From positions 1,116,001 to 1,180,000 of the forward strand of contig JANTUC010000015.1 in NCBI GenBank assembly GCA_026873275.1: a stretch of DNA of 64,000 bases, written 5' to 3'. The notes under the pieces were generated by a model. The model was not told the origin of the DNA, did no database searches, and was given only the letters and a program-made list of their open reading frames with translations. This DNA comes from Pseudopithomyces maydicus. Its lineage: Eukaryota > Ascomycota > Dothideomycetes > Pleosporales > Didymosphaeriaceae. The position numbers and the translations under genes were made by a program. This document shows, one piece after another, positions 47,311 to 58,999 of the stretch; the first letter of the stretch is position 1; each line of letters begins with the position of its first letter.

Positions 47311-48724
47311 TCATTCGTGCTCGGGCATCTCGAGTCGCTTTTTTACCAGATCTCTTGGCTTCGGCTTTGACTCTGTGTCCGCAAAATATCCAGCTTGATC
47401 TTCGATATCGCTCATCCGATTCCACACCGCATCCGGTAGCTCGTCTAGAAATTCCCCAAATGTCAACTCCACCTGACTGGAATTCCTGTTATGCTGCGAT
47501 CGCACCTCTCGGTTTTCAATACCAATCGTAATCACAGAGCTTTCAGTGCGATCATTACTCATGGACTGTGTTGCATCAGTCCTCGCTCCGCTGCTGCTCT
47601 TTGCGCTTCGCAATTCCGCCGTGTGCTGTACTTTCCTACGAAACCGTCGGTACAAATGGCGTGTTGCGGGTAGAATGTTGCATATCATGTAGATGGAAGG
47701 CTCGGCAACGGTGTAAACCATAGGCCCTCCAGAGCCGTACCATGCAGGGTCTGAGAAGATTGGGATGGTGAAAGTGGAGGCGAAGCGGAGCACGCATACT
47801 ATGATACCACTTTGTAATGTCAGCAATAACTTCATTGTAGTGAGAGCACTTAGTAAGAAGCAGGGCATACGTACAGCGAAGCTGTGAGGAAAGTTAATAT
47901 GAGGCCAGCTCTTTCTGCCCAAGAGACTTTGAGCCTGGCGAGTATTGGCCAGGGTAGCACCAACATTGCCAAATCAGTGAGTATGCTGGGGACGCCGTAG
48001 AGCTTATAAGCTAACATCGTGTTTTTGCATGTGTTTTTAGGGATAGTGATGGCTTCCGTGCAGAAGCAACCAAGCGGCTTGCACATCATCGTAACCAAGA
48101 TGAAAGAGCTAAGACCTTGAAGAACGAGAATTACGCCGATTACTATGATAATGCGACGATAGACGGGTATCTCAAAGACGTGATAGTAGAGGAACAAGAG
48201 TGCAAGCTTCCCGAACATTACAGCAGGTGAGTACGTATATTCGAGAACTTTGGCGAGTCTCAACCAGTTTTGCAAGGTTCCTATCGGTAGGGAAATTGTA
48301 TGATGACCTACGCCTCCTATCTGCGTCATCACTGCTATGTGTTAATTTATTTTGTCCCAAATGTGAGCGCTACAGTCGTGAAGGACAAACGCGGCACTAC
48401 CCTCCTTTTTTCGCATGTGCAGATTCCACTTTCTGTACATAAAATTTCATAATTCCAGTCTGGATTATGTTTTGAAAAAAAAAAATGAGAGCACTCACAT
48501 ATTCCCACGATTGAGATTGCGAGGCACATGAGGTAACACAGTGTGTTGCACACCAACATCGGTATTACCACGGCTTTCGGGTTGTAGTGGCGGCTTATAA
48601 AAAGCAACACTAAGAAGAATGTATTAATTACAATGAAAGCAATGCCGACTTGCTGGTCAAGCTGCGGATGGTTCGTCTGGGCCAGGTAGCCTGGTGTTAA
48701 TAGGCTCGAAAGTGGGACAGCCAT
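47311..48724 (-). CDS. Fungal rhodopsin-like 7-TM integral membrane protein
   Basis: Three exons (48724-48499, 48334-47875, 47809-47311) join in phase to 394 aa. About seven hydrophobic segments are followed by a ~110-residue polar cytosolic tail rich in Ser, Asn and Glu. Matches the large fungal family annotated as rhodopsin-domain or PTH11-like membrane proteins: YTYSPAVMFGKLALLFLYYH with the typical K-LALL-Y pattern, then a Cys-rich loop (CKPLGCFCTEA, CKNTMLAY) and SILTDLAMLVLPWPILARLK. It lacks evidence for retinal binding. The acceptor of intron 1 is ambiguous by three bases (TAG or CAG), without effect on frame. Members are thought to sense surface or chemical cues; ligand unknown. Intact. 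Confidence 0.85.
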
Positions 48725-50014
48725 AACGGAGAGCGCTTGTCGTACGCAACGGGGTCCCTAGGTACGCTTACGGAAAGCTGTGCGAATTCGAAAGCATGGG
48801 CAGGGTGCAGATACTTTTATGTGAAGCAGTCGTCCTGGGAATGACGCGGGTTTTTGGATTCTAGGGCCACATTTATGACAGCTGCGCGATTCCTAAGTTA
48901 GCGCACCGCGTGTGGTGGTTTGGACCTGGCATTGCACATGTAGCGTTCCATGGTTCTCTCTCAGGATCGTTACCCGAAGGCTACTTTATCAAATTACATT
49001 AACTCTACGGGGCTACTGCATTGCGCACACGTGGATTGTCGATCAAAGGAGGGTGTGGCCGACCCCATTTCCAGCGTTTCAACATAAGAGGTCGCAATCC
49101 TGCACCTTGCTAAACTGCCTTGGTCTCGATCCACAAGATTCGGTGCAGGTCATCCTATGGTGAGCTCGTCTAAAGCCCAATTCGGGATCTTAAACCAGAC
49201 GAGGTCCTGGCGGCTGTCGCAGCGGAGCATCCCCGGGCGGTTGGTACGGTTAGCCGGCCGAGCCCGCGCTTTGTTTGACAGATAGTTGGAGACACCATGG
49301 GCGGAGCTTTCCCTAGGGCGGAAACGTTAATTTGAACGCGGCTCTTTAGACTGTTCAGCGGAGTGGTCCCCGCGGGAGCCAAGACCACCTCCGCCCGCTT
49401 TCGAGGGCGCGAAAACAACGTGGACAGAACTTTACTGCTGGTGCATGTCAATTTGTATTCATCTGCATGGTTTTCCTTCCACGGGGTTGCTAGACTCTCA
49501 CGATATACACTTAACCAGACGTACGGATCGAGGTCATTTGCTTGGGGTCTTGCTGAACAATCGTAGAAGAAATAAAGGATTGAAGGTCATATACGATCGC
49601 TGTACAACTATGATAGAATCCTTGGACCTGCTATAATGCGCAGAAGTAGAGTGGAATGCGCCGCAAAGATGGCACTTGTGCGATTGAGTTGTTCGCAAGT
49701 CTGGTACCAGTAAACATCCCAAAGTAACGGTGCGCCTTTACCGCCTAGTACGAACTTTCATCGCTCTTTACGAAACCGGAAAAACTAGAGATCCGTAGAT
49801 GGGGTTTTGGGACGTCAAGACCCCATCTTTTGCCAGCTCTGACAGTCATTTGGTGTAGTGATAAGTTCAATGGTTGGCTGACTGTGACGAGGGTTCAATC
49901 TTTCGGATTTCACCCCTGCTGAACTGCATCTCCGCGGATCCGACCACGAGGTAAGTTGATCATGAGATCCAACTAAATATCTTCTTGTAATCCTGATCGA
50001 TGAATTGTCCTCAT
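48725..50014. other. Intergenic with a tRNA-like relic
   Basis: About 1.3 kb. A tRNA-like element is listed separately. Frames at 49170-49450 are GC-rich but domain-free. Confidence 0.5.
49844..49915 (+). other. Degenerate tRNA-like sequence or SINE head
   Basis: tggtgtagtgat (49851-49862) resembles an A box, and gggttcaatc (49891-49900) a B box, about 30 bp apart as in tRNA genes. Acceptor and anticodon stems do not pair, so I do not call a functional tRNA. Confidence 0.3.
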
Positions 50015-51269
50015 TTAATGTTTCTCCAACCAGCGATACACGCGCTCTGCGATTTCAAGGTTGTTCTTCTCCATGAAAAACATGTGTCCATTACCATGAA
50101 TTCCTTCCTTACCCAGATCCGCATATTCAACATGCACACCGGCTTGCCTTAAGTACTTGATTGTACAGTAGTCATATGGAGCATGGAATGATGCCTCTCC
50201 AGTAACAACAAGCTCTGGAATCTTGGCCAGGTTCGTCAGCTGCTTCGCTGGTAGCTTTTGCATGATACATTCGTCGTGCTCATTGTCAATCGCTGGCTCA
50301 ACAGTGGTTTCGATCTTGGATGCATTGGCGCCAGCGGGTGGCTGGTATCCAATTGCAAGGTCAGTGAGACCAAAAGCAAACGCTGGACTGTTCCCGAAGG
50401 GCGGGCGCAGCGTGAACGGCGGACCCGAGGGCTCGAGCTGAACGATGCCTTTGACACGGTTCGGGCGCATATCCCCGACCCTCCAGCCTATCTGTAGCTT
50501 AGCACTTCACTTATCTTGACATCTATGGGTTAGACATACCATATGCACCTGCCTGTGAATGGCTGATGACATAGCAGTCGCCAACAATGTCTACCAGCGC
50601 TGAATAAGCAAGCGCGTTCTGCTCCTCACTAATGAATCGATCAGTCTGGAATTGCACTTGACTACGATAAAATTCATCGAAAGCTGGATCGCCAAGGCGA
50701 CCGGTTCCGGGCCATTGTGTGTGTAGTTTAGCTTGTGGCCATTGATCACCGTTATTCGCTACATTGGTAAAGATGTCAGAAACAACACCGGGAGAACCGA
50801 TGTAACCCATATTCCTGTGCCCTGGTAACCAGAAAGAACGACCTCGAGATGGCTGGTCCGACAGATAGATAGTATGACCTTTGGACAAGAAGTAAGAACC
50901 CCACCCTGGCCTTCCATCTGGAGTATCAAGGAAGTTTGTTCCCGTCTGAGCTGCACCAGCAATGAAAATGATAGGTAGTGGCGGATTCATAGGAGTTGGG
51001 TGTGGCGAAAGTTTCTCGACGTATATTTGGCCTATCATTGCTGTGGATGTCGATTTAGTAATCGGATCCTGTTCACAGTTGTCAGGCATGTGCGAGGCCA
51101 GATAAGATTTCGGAATTACAGTAATGTTGGTATAGCTTCCGCCAACGTAGAGAACCTCTCGCTTGGGTATAATATTCTGAAGCCGAGGATGATTGTTCTG
51201 TGCATGACTGCCCAAGAAAGCAACCTGTGAGAGATATGTTGCAGAAGTGAAGGTACGAAGGTTGATCAT
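50015..51269 (-). CDS. Secreted-type alpha/beta hydrolase
   Basis: Two exons (51269-50540, 50487-50015) join in phase to 400 aa. Fold features: IFIAGAAQTGTNFLDT (oxyanion region), a cap with DQPSRGRSFW, the nucleophile elbow VISHSQAGAYG with Ser near residue 235, ELVVTGEASFH as the strand before the acid, and GIHGNGHMFFME with the catalytic His. The fungal family is the esterase/lipase-like secreted hydrolases of unknown substrate. The first ~24 residues from ATG 51269 (MINLRTFTSATYLSQVAFLG) look like a signal peptide. Other in-frame ATGs lie upstream (for example about 51371), so the start is uncertain. The elbow is assembled across the intron, where GATAG is the acceptor that keeps the frame. 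Intact. Confidence 0.82.
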
Positions 51270-51732
51270 CGTTGCTTGTTCTCGTATCCAATGCAAGATA
51301 TCTCTGGGTGATGCTGGTAGCTGCGCGAAACAGCTGACACTTTCAGCGAACATCGTGGAAAGCAGTTGCATCCGATCCATTATGAGGACAGTTCCGATGG
51401 CGCCGTGGCGTAGTTGAGGTCTACAGGCTGAAGGCTCATGGTCCAAAGGCGGGGATAGAACAGGCTGCCCAGAAACGTTGTCTGACAGCGCTCGCTTATC
51501 TTAGCTCCGAGCGATCATCTCCTGATATTGATTCATTAGCGCCCTGCGCGTGACTTTTGTACACTTCACAGCTCCGCCTCTGTATTAGGCATCGTCTGCA
51601 GATCGACAGCGAGGGGGTCTTCACACCACAGGTTAGAACATACACAGGACTTACTAAAGGCTATTGATATAGTAGGCCAAGCCAAGACCCAATGAGCTTT
51701 TCTGTAATTGACCATACTAAGCTACGAAACTT
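51270..51732. other. Intergenic, no gene supported
   Basis: About 460 bp upstream of the hydrolase; open frame upstream of its chosen start may be 5' UTR. Confidence 0.45.
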
Positions 51733-52630
51733 TCATCTTCGAGTATATCCGCAAATTGGAACTTTGGGTGTTGAAAACCTCCACGGTATAGAGCCCTCGA
51801 AGAGTCTTCCATAAATGGGTTGTTCGTACCAGGTATCTGAATCCATCAGGTCCCGGTAAGTCTCCACGTGCTGTTGTACATCCATATACATCCACCCTAC
51901 ATCTTCGGTCGGGTCATCAGTATCGCCACCTTCCCATCCTTCCGGTATCGCAACTGACCTCCTGTCTTTCCAATCGGTAGTCAGGACTTTTACATACGGA
52001 CCCGGCGAACCTGTGGATTCGTTCAAAGAACAAAGACAGCACTCATCCACAAACAAACAGAACTATCACCTTGTCGGCATTCATGTTGCAGTGTGGTAAG
52101 AATCGGCTTTCCAGAAGGGGTCGGTTACAGGAATATCGCTGCACAATATTCTTCGGGTTTCTGCCTGTGCTCCCCATCGTTCAAGATCCTTCAGTCGCGG
52201 TGTAAGGTCATTCGCATCCCACGCCCGAAATACCTCACGTACCGTATGCGAATCTACACCAGATAACAATTTTTCGTTCTCGACCACTGTAAGCTCGTGA
52301 TGTGCTAGAAGGTATTCCTGATCATAATAGGACAGCGTTTCTTTCAATTCACGAAGATACCCTGGCAGTTGAGCGAAGGAGGCATCGCTATTGGGACCGT
52401 AGACTGTGCGGAAAAGGACGAATCCCCAAGGCGCACCAGGCAGTAAGTCATAATTGTCAAGACTTGTGACTATCGGATCAAACGGTTACTGCAGGCGATC
52501 CTTCGCGGTTGTTGATTTCGAGCAACCTCTCTTCTACGCTGGTGGCGCTCGATTGCGCAAGATGTTCTTCTACTCTCATCTGAAGCTTTGGAAATGTCTC
52601 CTCCACATCCTTCACGCTGATCGAGGACAT
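51733..52630 (-). pseudogene. Frame-broken gene of an uncharacterised fungal family
   Basis: Three open segments read as one protein of roughly 280 residues only if frames are switched. Segment 1 starts at ATG 52630 (MSSISVKDVEETFPKLQ) and ends near 52490. Segment 2 starts with LDNYDLLPGAPWGFVLFR and runs to about 52130 (YLLAHHELTVVENEKLL, EVFRAWDAND). Segment 3 follows a probable intron and contains YVKVLTTDWKDRR, a WMYMDVQQHVETYRDL helix and a C-terminal TWYEQPIYGR. The WGFVLFR...Y start, the HHELTVVE centre and the TDW motif match a fungal family of unknown function often annotated hypothetical. Shifts near 52489 and 52125 lie beside C-rich or AA runs and could be base-call errors or true decay. 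No function inferred. Confidence 0.5.
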
Positions 52631-53637
52631 GCCTAATGAATCATCTGTGGTGCGGCGCGCATGAATACCATCTCTTGAATTTTGCGTTTCTGAAGGCGTT
52701 TCTGGTTTTCCAGGCTTACTAGGGGTGTATCTCTGAACTGGGGAATGAAAACGCGACTTTCGCTGCGATATCCACAAATTTGTAAAGCTAGATAGTTTGG
52801 CAGTGTGGCCCAAACGAGTGACCCAAACGAGTGACGAGGGTTGGAGACGAGATAATGGACTCGAACGGTCCCCACACATGAAGAACTCGCATTTGCTTGA
52901 ATGTTTTGTGTAAAGAGACAGAGAAGGCCTTGTTCGAGGCCTCCCAAGGTTCAGGAGCAATCGCGCTAAGCGGGAAGGACGATACACTAGCAGGATATTA
53001 ATTTGAGCCTGAGAGTCCGCAAGGCCCATGCACTATTCACCTGCCGAGTTGCATGACATATCCAGCGCTCTACACTGCGGTGCGTATAGCGTGTCTAATC
53101 TATCGATTGCGACTAGAAATTGCGTAAGAAAACTTGCTATTCTGTTAAGCTGTGCACCCTGTTCGATGCTAAGATCCTGGCCTAGCCTGTGAAGCAACAC
53201 TCATTCCGCACCCCAATGATTAATCTGATCATTCTATCTAAAGGCAAGTTAAACCATTATACATTTCCAATACACAAATATGATTTTACAGTTAGGGGTT
53301 CTCCTATGTTCGCTGCGTTCGAGGATTTTAAGCGCGCAGTTGGAAGACAGCCGGGGGCTGTGCACAGCGAGGAGCAATCACACCCAATCAATATCGCGCA
53401 ACAGGGCTCCGGCGCTTTTTGCGGCGGCAATCTGCTACAATTCGGATTCCTACAATATTTATATAATAGAGCGTCTACGTCTGATCTCACGGTTTCACTG
53501 TGGCATTCCTTAAAACTTACTCTAGATTATTATCTCTCTTTTCACGGTCTCATTGCTTCTCTTTTTCCACGGTCTGGTACTCGGCGATCCTGTGAATCTA
53601 CTGATATCACCATCCATCAGCAAATCAATCGCACACA
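52631..53637. other. Intergenic, no gene supported
   Basis: About 1 kb. The frame upstream of 52630 continues to 53029 but is basic, Ser/Pro-rich and without a domain; possibly an N-terminal extension of the broken gene. Confidence 0.45.
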
Positions 53638-53944
53638 ATGGGTGATCAAGGCCATAATACAAATAAAAAAACCGCAAGCAATCACAGTGCTAGCTCAACA
53701 TTCAGTGCGGGCTCGGTTGAACCTGATGAAACAAGACTTTTCAATAGTAAGATCTACTTGGAACATACAGCCACACATTACTCATACGTCAGATTTTCAT
53801 GGATCGCATGAACCGTTCTTCAATACGATGCTTTCCATGTCTAAAGATGAGCACTTTGTACCTGAGCAGCGAAAAGCAGAAGAAGGGAAGGTTGCAAAAC
53901 TGAAAAACATACTGAAAGCGAAAAAGGAGGAAAAGAAAAAGTGA
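53638..53944 (+). CDS. Small 86-aa protein with lysine-rich C-terminal helix
   Basis: Not recognised. Two exons (53638-53746, 53793-53944) join in phase across a good 46-bp intron (GTAAGA...CGTCAG). The start is MGDQGHNTNKKTASNHS in a fair context (acaATGG). The first half is polar and disordered (Ser, Asn, Thr). The second half reads FHGSHEPFFNTMLSMSKDEH and ends in a Lys/Glu helix (KLKNILKAKKEEKKK). No signal peptide or membrane segment. The long single open frame over the same region has no ATG and is interrupted in sense by the intron, so the spliced model is preferred. Role unknown. Confidence 0.55.
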
Positions 53945-54002
53945 GAATAGAATTTGAACTCTGTTTTGGACAGAAGGATCGTTCCATTGTGATGTATTAT
54001 TC

Positions 54003-56188
54003 TCATACTAATTTGAATATGTTATATGGCATACTATGAGCCATGAGCTCCCCGTGCATGACGCCACATATATGTGCAGGTCCTATTATGCTGTGTGCGT
54101 CCTTTGAATATTGGCGTATGACGAGGGGTGCTTTGACTCCATGGAAAATCACAACCTTGTCATTTGGCTTCGTGTCTTCAGGCACGTAGCCTAATCGTCC
54201 GCTGTCCAGCACTGCAGGGCGCATACCCCAGGCTGAAAGGTATAGTGATTCAGCAAGCCGAATCAATACACTCTCTTCCGAGGAGTTCCGTCCTGTCGAC
54301 ATCCCTGACAGTGTTGACCAGCGGTGAAAATTGGCAAGAGCCATGATGCCGGTTTTTGTACCAAAGTAACTCATGTTGGGATTCTCTCTCAGCGCTGTGG
54401 AGTTTTCGCGAAAAATTAATTCTGCGATGTTGATTTCAGGCAAGCCCCTTGGGTCTGCTGCAGTTCAGCATCCTCGATCATCTTCACAAGAGATGCTATC
54501 CAGACAACCCACCAGCACCAGAATGATGCAAACGGAAATGAGCGATATTTGAATAAAGAATCGATATCGAGTTTGGATTCATCCATCTTGATATTCTGGT
54601 ATGCGTAATTGATGTTATGCTCAATGATCTCTCTCTTTTCTGATGTCATTTCTTCGTCTACCACCCGAAGATTACCTAAAACAATCGTTCCTTTGTGTAG
54701 TCCCGATGCAAGTGCGATATCAGAGAATCTTTCATTCGTGGTTGAGACGTTTCCTATATTGGCACCAGTCATGCTGAGAATTTGTTTGTACTCCGCGTCA
54801 CGATAGGTCGTGATGGATACTCGCTGCGACGTGCCTAAAGCAGCATTGTACCTTTGGAAGTGATTTTGCGACTTTTGAGACCAGTCGAATGCCCAGGACG
54901 GAAAACCTTTGTCTAGTATCTTTCTTTGGAACTTATACGGTCTAAATGTGACTAGTAAATCCAAAAAGCCATCTAATAATACGAACCGTGAAGCATCCGT
55001 GAAAACTTCGGCAACACTATAAGTCTCCTCGTATTTCACTTCTATGCCACTTGGATTATCAGCCAAGCCTAATCGCGCATAGATATAGTCCTTTGGGTTT
55101 GATGCTTGCTGCGACGGAGGATTGCTGTAGTATGCTGCAGCAAGAACTTCTCGGAGAGATATTTTATGTAGGCATGTTGTGCGTGCTGATAAGCAGCCCT
55201 GAAAACGAGTATCAAATCGAGTAGGTGTAATTTCAGGCTGAATGCGGTTGTTCCAGCCGTGCAAAGAATTTGCTAGACCTAGAGCAAGTAGAATACGTCG
55301 ATGCGGTGCTTGCTCGAGCCCATAATGGAAAATGAGTTTGCGGGCTCTGCCTGTCTCTTGCAAAATCCACATCCGGGCAAAGAATTCATTGTGGGACAGA
55401 GTTTTAATCGATCCTAATTCCCGCTGTACTGAGGGATCGGAGATCGCAGCGTGACGAAGCGACGTTGCAAAGTTTACATAGAACTGCTGTCTGGGGTCCG
55501 CCGATGGTTGTGCTGTCGCAACTCCCAGGCAAGCTACCAGCCAATTCTCCTCGGACACCTTGTTTGGTGAGTTTTCAAGCCGCTCTGAAATTGCCCAAAT
55601 AATTTTAGATACTTCAAAAGCAGCTTTAGTATTGCGGACTGTTATGGACTCTTCATCTTCATCGTATCGTGGACCCAGCCATGCGCGTACCTCTTTTGCC
55701 TGGGAATATATGGACATCATGAGAGGAATCTGCCAATTCTTTTCTTTGGTGTCGTTTTGGTTGATGCATAGAAAGTCCGTCCACAGAGTGATTGTGCCGT
55801 ATTTTCGGCGCATGTGTCGAAGAGCTCTAGCCAAGCTGCTGCCGATCTCATGAACATGTGGACGGGTGAATTTGCCACGTAACTTGGAAGTGAGGGAGCC
55901 ACGAGTGCCGTTGTCATATTTAAGCGAAATCTCCGATCTATCTTTCGTCTCGTCTCCCCAGACATAAGAGAGTGCGGAGAAATTGGCTTCTTGGAGTTTG
56001 ACATGGTGCAGAGTCCCACGCAATGGATCATCGAGTTTTCTAGCGGGATCCAGGACGAGAAGCCTTATCTCATCGCATTCTTGCTTCAATGGCTCGTACA
56101 TTTGTTGCATTGCTTTGCTGCTTCTTGTCGATGAATCCATTGCGTCTGGTTCGCCTCTGGCTGTACTGCCTTTGTCTGGAGTCCGCAT
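54003..56188 (-). CDS. HET-domain (heterokaryon incompatibility) protein, one-base frame break
   Basis: Single exon, about 728 codons. The HET domain is at residues ~60-250: FSALSYVWGDETKD, TLWTDFLCINQND, then QIPLMMSIYSQAKEVRAWLG and FFARMWILQETGRAR, all standard blocks. C-terminal HET-protein features are NPKDYIYARLGLAD (the usual DxxYxxLGLA block), FPSWAFDWSQ and, after the break, VVIFHGVKAPLVIRQYS and HICGVMHGELM. HET proteins mediate non-self recognition and regulated cell death between incompatible hyphae; this one has no NACHT or other fused domain. The frame shifts at a four-C run on the plus strand (54445-54448) one base short. Uncorrected, the protein stops about 140 residues early but keeps the HET domain. 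Starts at ATG 56188. Confidence 0.88.
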
Positions 56189-56726
56189 GACCGGTCTAGG
56201 TCCTTAAGACGATAATTAGCAGACTGAATGGCTGATACATGGTGTACATGAGTATAAACCGAATATGACAGCACCAGCGATGTACGTGAACAGATACTAA
56301 CCATACAGCTTCCTAGGATCGTTTAGTCTTACGGTTGGATGTCATACAAAGATGTCAGGGTACAAACCTCTCGTATTCACATAACGCGCAAGAAGAAGAC
56401 AAGATGAATTCAATTTGAGGGGCATCAGGATGGCCTGTGCTTCAAGGGTTTCCCCTAATCTATGCAGCGCGTTTAAATTTGGAGCTTTTGTTTTGCGACA
56501 GCCTTCGTGGCGCACTCTAGGGCATACTTTTGGGGGCCGAAAACCTGCAGTCACCAATCGATACCAGACACCAACCAAGCTCGCTTATCTTAGGCCGCCC
56601 ATTTCCGTTGCCTTCTGCTGTTAGTTTGACACAGCCTGCTAATCCCAATGCCGATATAGTGTGCCATCTGCATCTCTTGTCGCACCCAGCCGCCACGAAG
56701 CTTCCTCATCGCTAAGCACTGTTGCC
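56189..56726. other. Divergent intergenic region
   Basis: About 540 bp between the HET gene and the cell-surface protein, both starting outward from it. No distinct motif recognised. Confidence 0.5.
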
Positions 56727-58001
56727 ATGATATTCCACGCTTCGTTAATTATTCGCACCATACTTTTAGCCAATTTCGGACTTTCGACCCTTGCAGAAAT
56801 TGTACCTAGAGCGGGTGGTGGTAGTAATGGTGTTGGTGGAGGTGGTAGAGGCGGTGGTAGTGGTACTGGTACTGGTAGTGGAGGAAAATCATCCTCGGGT
56901 GGCAATCGAGGTTCTAAACCCGGTCATGCGAACGGTGTCACTGGAGGAAAACTTTCTGGTCTTCGAAGATTTCCAAACCCGCGGATAGAAGAACAGGGCC
57001 ACATTATCGAGGATGATGCTTCCTCGGTGTTTTCCATAGGCTCTTTCAGAGAAGACGAGCAAGCACTCTTTGAAAGTAAGTTTGTGTGCGCATCTATATA
57101 CCAAAACGACTGAATGAAGGCAGATTTCGAGGGAGCTACGCTACCATTCTTTTCTAAAATGTACGACTTCTTCTATGCAAAGGAGACTTACCTGCACACC
57201 GAGGACGCATACGCAGAAGCGTCAGGAGCGAAAAATCCATTTCCAAAGGGGAAATCGAGTCGTCCCACTGGATCGCGCCTGACTTTCCGCGCGGCTGTGG
57301 GATCAGATCCAGACGATCGACGCACGATCACATCCACGTGGAATCCCGCTGAACCTACGGATTCTTGTTATCAATGGTCATCCCTGCACAAGTACTGCGA
57401 CGGTGCGGGCACAGAGTGTGCCTGTTCTTCTTCACGATTTTATGTTCCGGATCAGTATAATTCAATTGCCGCTGACTGTGCGCGTGTGACAACGAAGTGC
57501 TCAGACGATGAAGATGCGGAGGCAACCGACGTCGCTTGGTGCGAGATAGGACAATCGGCCGCCTCGTATTCAAACTACTGCAACGAAGATAAGAAAGCTG
57601 TAAAGTTTGCCGCAACCGCAGATGTTGATGCAGCAGAGACTATACCTCCACCCACTGGACCAAACGAAGAAACTCCTCCAAGCGATCCAGTTGATGAGCC
57701 TGAGCCAGAGTATACCTTCACTTCCACATCGGATGAAATGCCTTCATCAACTGGAACGGATATGACGGATACTACAACTACTCCTGACTCATATACCGCC
57801 TCTTATTCGCCCACTGAAACCGTCGACATATGCACGCTCAGTCTTGTTGATAATACGCCAGAAGAGACACGAAGTTTCGTCTCTTCTTACTGTCAACACA
57901 GACAGCCATCGCCTACTGGATGGTCTTCACGTTTGACAAGTCCTCTTTCCATGAGCGCTATTTCTTTTGCTTTCTTCTTAATTGTAATATTGAACATGTA
58001 A
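56727..58001 (+). CDS. GPI-type cell-surface protein with Gly-rich N-terminus
   Basis: Two exons (56727-57075, 57124-58001) join in phase to 408 aa. Layout: signal peptide (MIFHASLIIRTILLANFGLS), a Gly/Ser-rich low-complexity stretch (residues ~30-70), an acidic middle, a Cys-containing region (DSCYQWSSLHKYCDG, ECACSSSRFYVPDQ, CARVTTKCSDDED), a Thr/Ser/Pro/Glu-rich stalk and a C-terminal hydrophobic end (LSMSAISFAFFLIVILNM) that fits a GPI-anchor signal. About eight Cys lie in the middle part, so a small disulfide-bonded fold is likely. No catalytic motif seen. Probably a wall-attached protein; role unknown. Frame intact. Confidence 0.72.
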
Positions 58002-58999
58002 TGCTGAGCGAACGATAGAGCATCATTTTCGAGCAGAGTTTCTGTTGTTTCGAAATGATTTAGACATATAGGGCATCGATCATCAAGATTTTGGGACATG
58101 GAAATCTTCTCACTTTACTAGCGGGTAACTCTTTCGAGTTTCTCAGCTTTGTGTCACGGTTTTAAAGGCACGGGCTCAAAGCCGGCGGGCGGTCAATCTG
58201 GCTTTGTTGAGATATCTTTCGGTTCTTCTCCTGTGCGCATAGAGGAATTCAGAGCAACAAAAATGCATCTAATTGGAATACAGCTCGGCTTTCAGCTCAA
58301 TCTTTAGGGGGTTACTTGGAACTGAAAATGTGTCTAAATAGCATTGAAAATGGCATACATGTGAGCCAAAAACTTCCAATTTGAATGTATCAACGTCTGT
58401 AGCAAATGCACTAGCTATAACTCATACCCGGCGCTCAAAAGCACCTTCCTGACGAAAATGAACAGTATGGTGTCAGTTTTGCAGACTTGAGAGGTGGGGC
58501 GTGCACGTTTGAACCCTTAAGTCAATCACAGAATCATATGCTAGGCGGTTCTATGCGCTTCCGCTAAAGATAATTTAGGTACATACGATCCTATGAGCTT
58601 TACTTGGTAAAGTTGATAAATAACTATCTAATGACACGAATATTGAAGGTAAAAATAGCATACTCCTCGTTGGCCTCCCGGGGACTGGGGGCTGGTTCTA
58701 GTCACGTGATACCGATAATGCAGGTGGGCACCTGGGCAGGGTTAGAAATACACCAGTCATTCAGTCATTTAAATGACAGGTTGCTGTCAATGTGAAAACT
58801 CTGATGGTGATTGCACTAGCTTATAGTTGAGACTGCTTTCTCATCGAAGCTCCAAGATTTATCGGTAATAACTGCATGAATATGATGACAAATCAATGCA
58901 CAAGAGAGCCGACGCACATTCTCAATTTGTGTCGAAATATCTTCGCTCATAAATTGCCCTCGACAAAAAACACTCCACTGTATCTACACAGTCCGAACA
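58002..58999. other. Intergenic, no gene supported
   Basis: About 1 kb between two plus-strand genes. A short repeated cagtcattcagtcattt and its partial inverse lie near 58755. The promoter of the acetyltransferase is at the right end. Confidence 0.5.

Noticed and set aside
53189..53637. N-terminal extension of the small lysine-rich protein as one 251-aa ORF
   Set aside because: It starts without ATG and the spliced model from ATG 53638 is coherent.
14135..54448. RIP as the cause of the frame breaks
   Set aside because: RIP makes C-to-T changes, not single-base losses; the breaks sit at homopolymer runs in single-copy genes.
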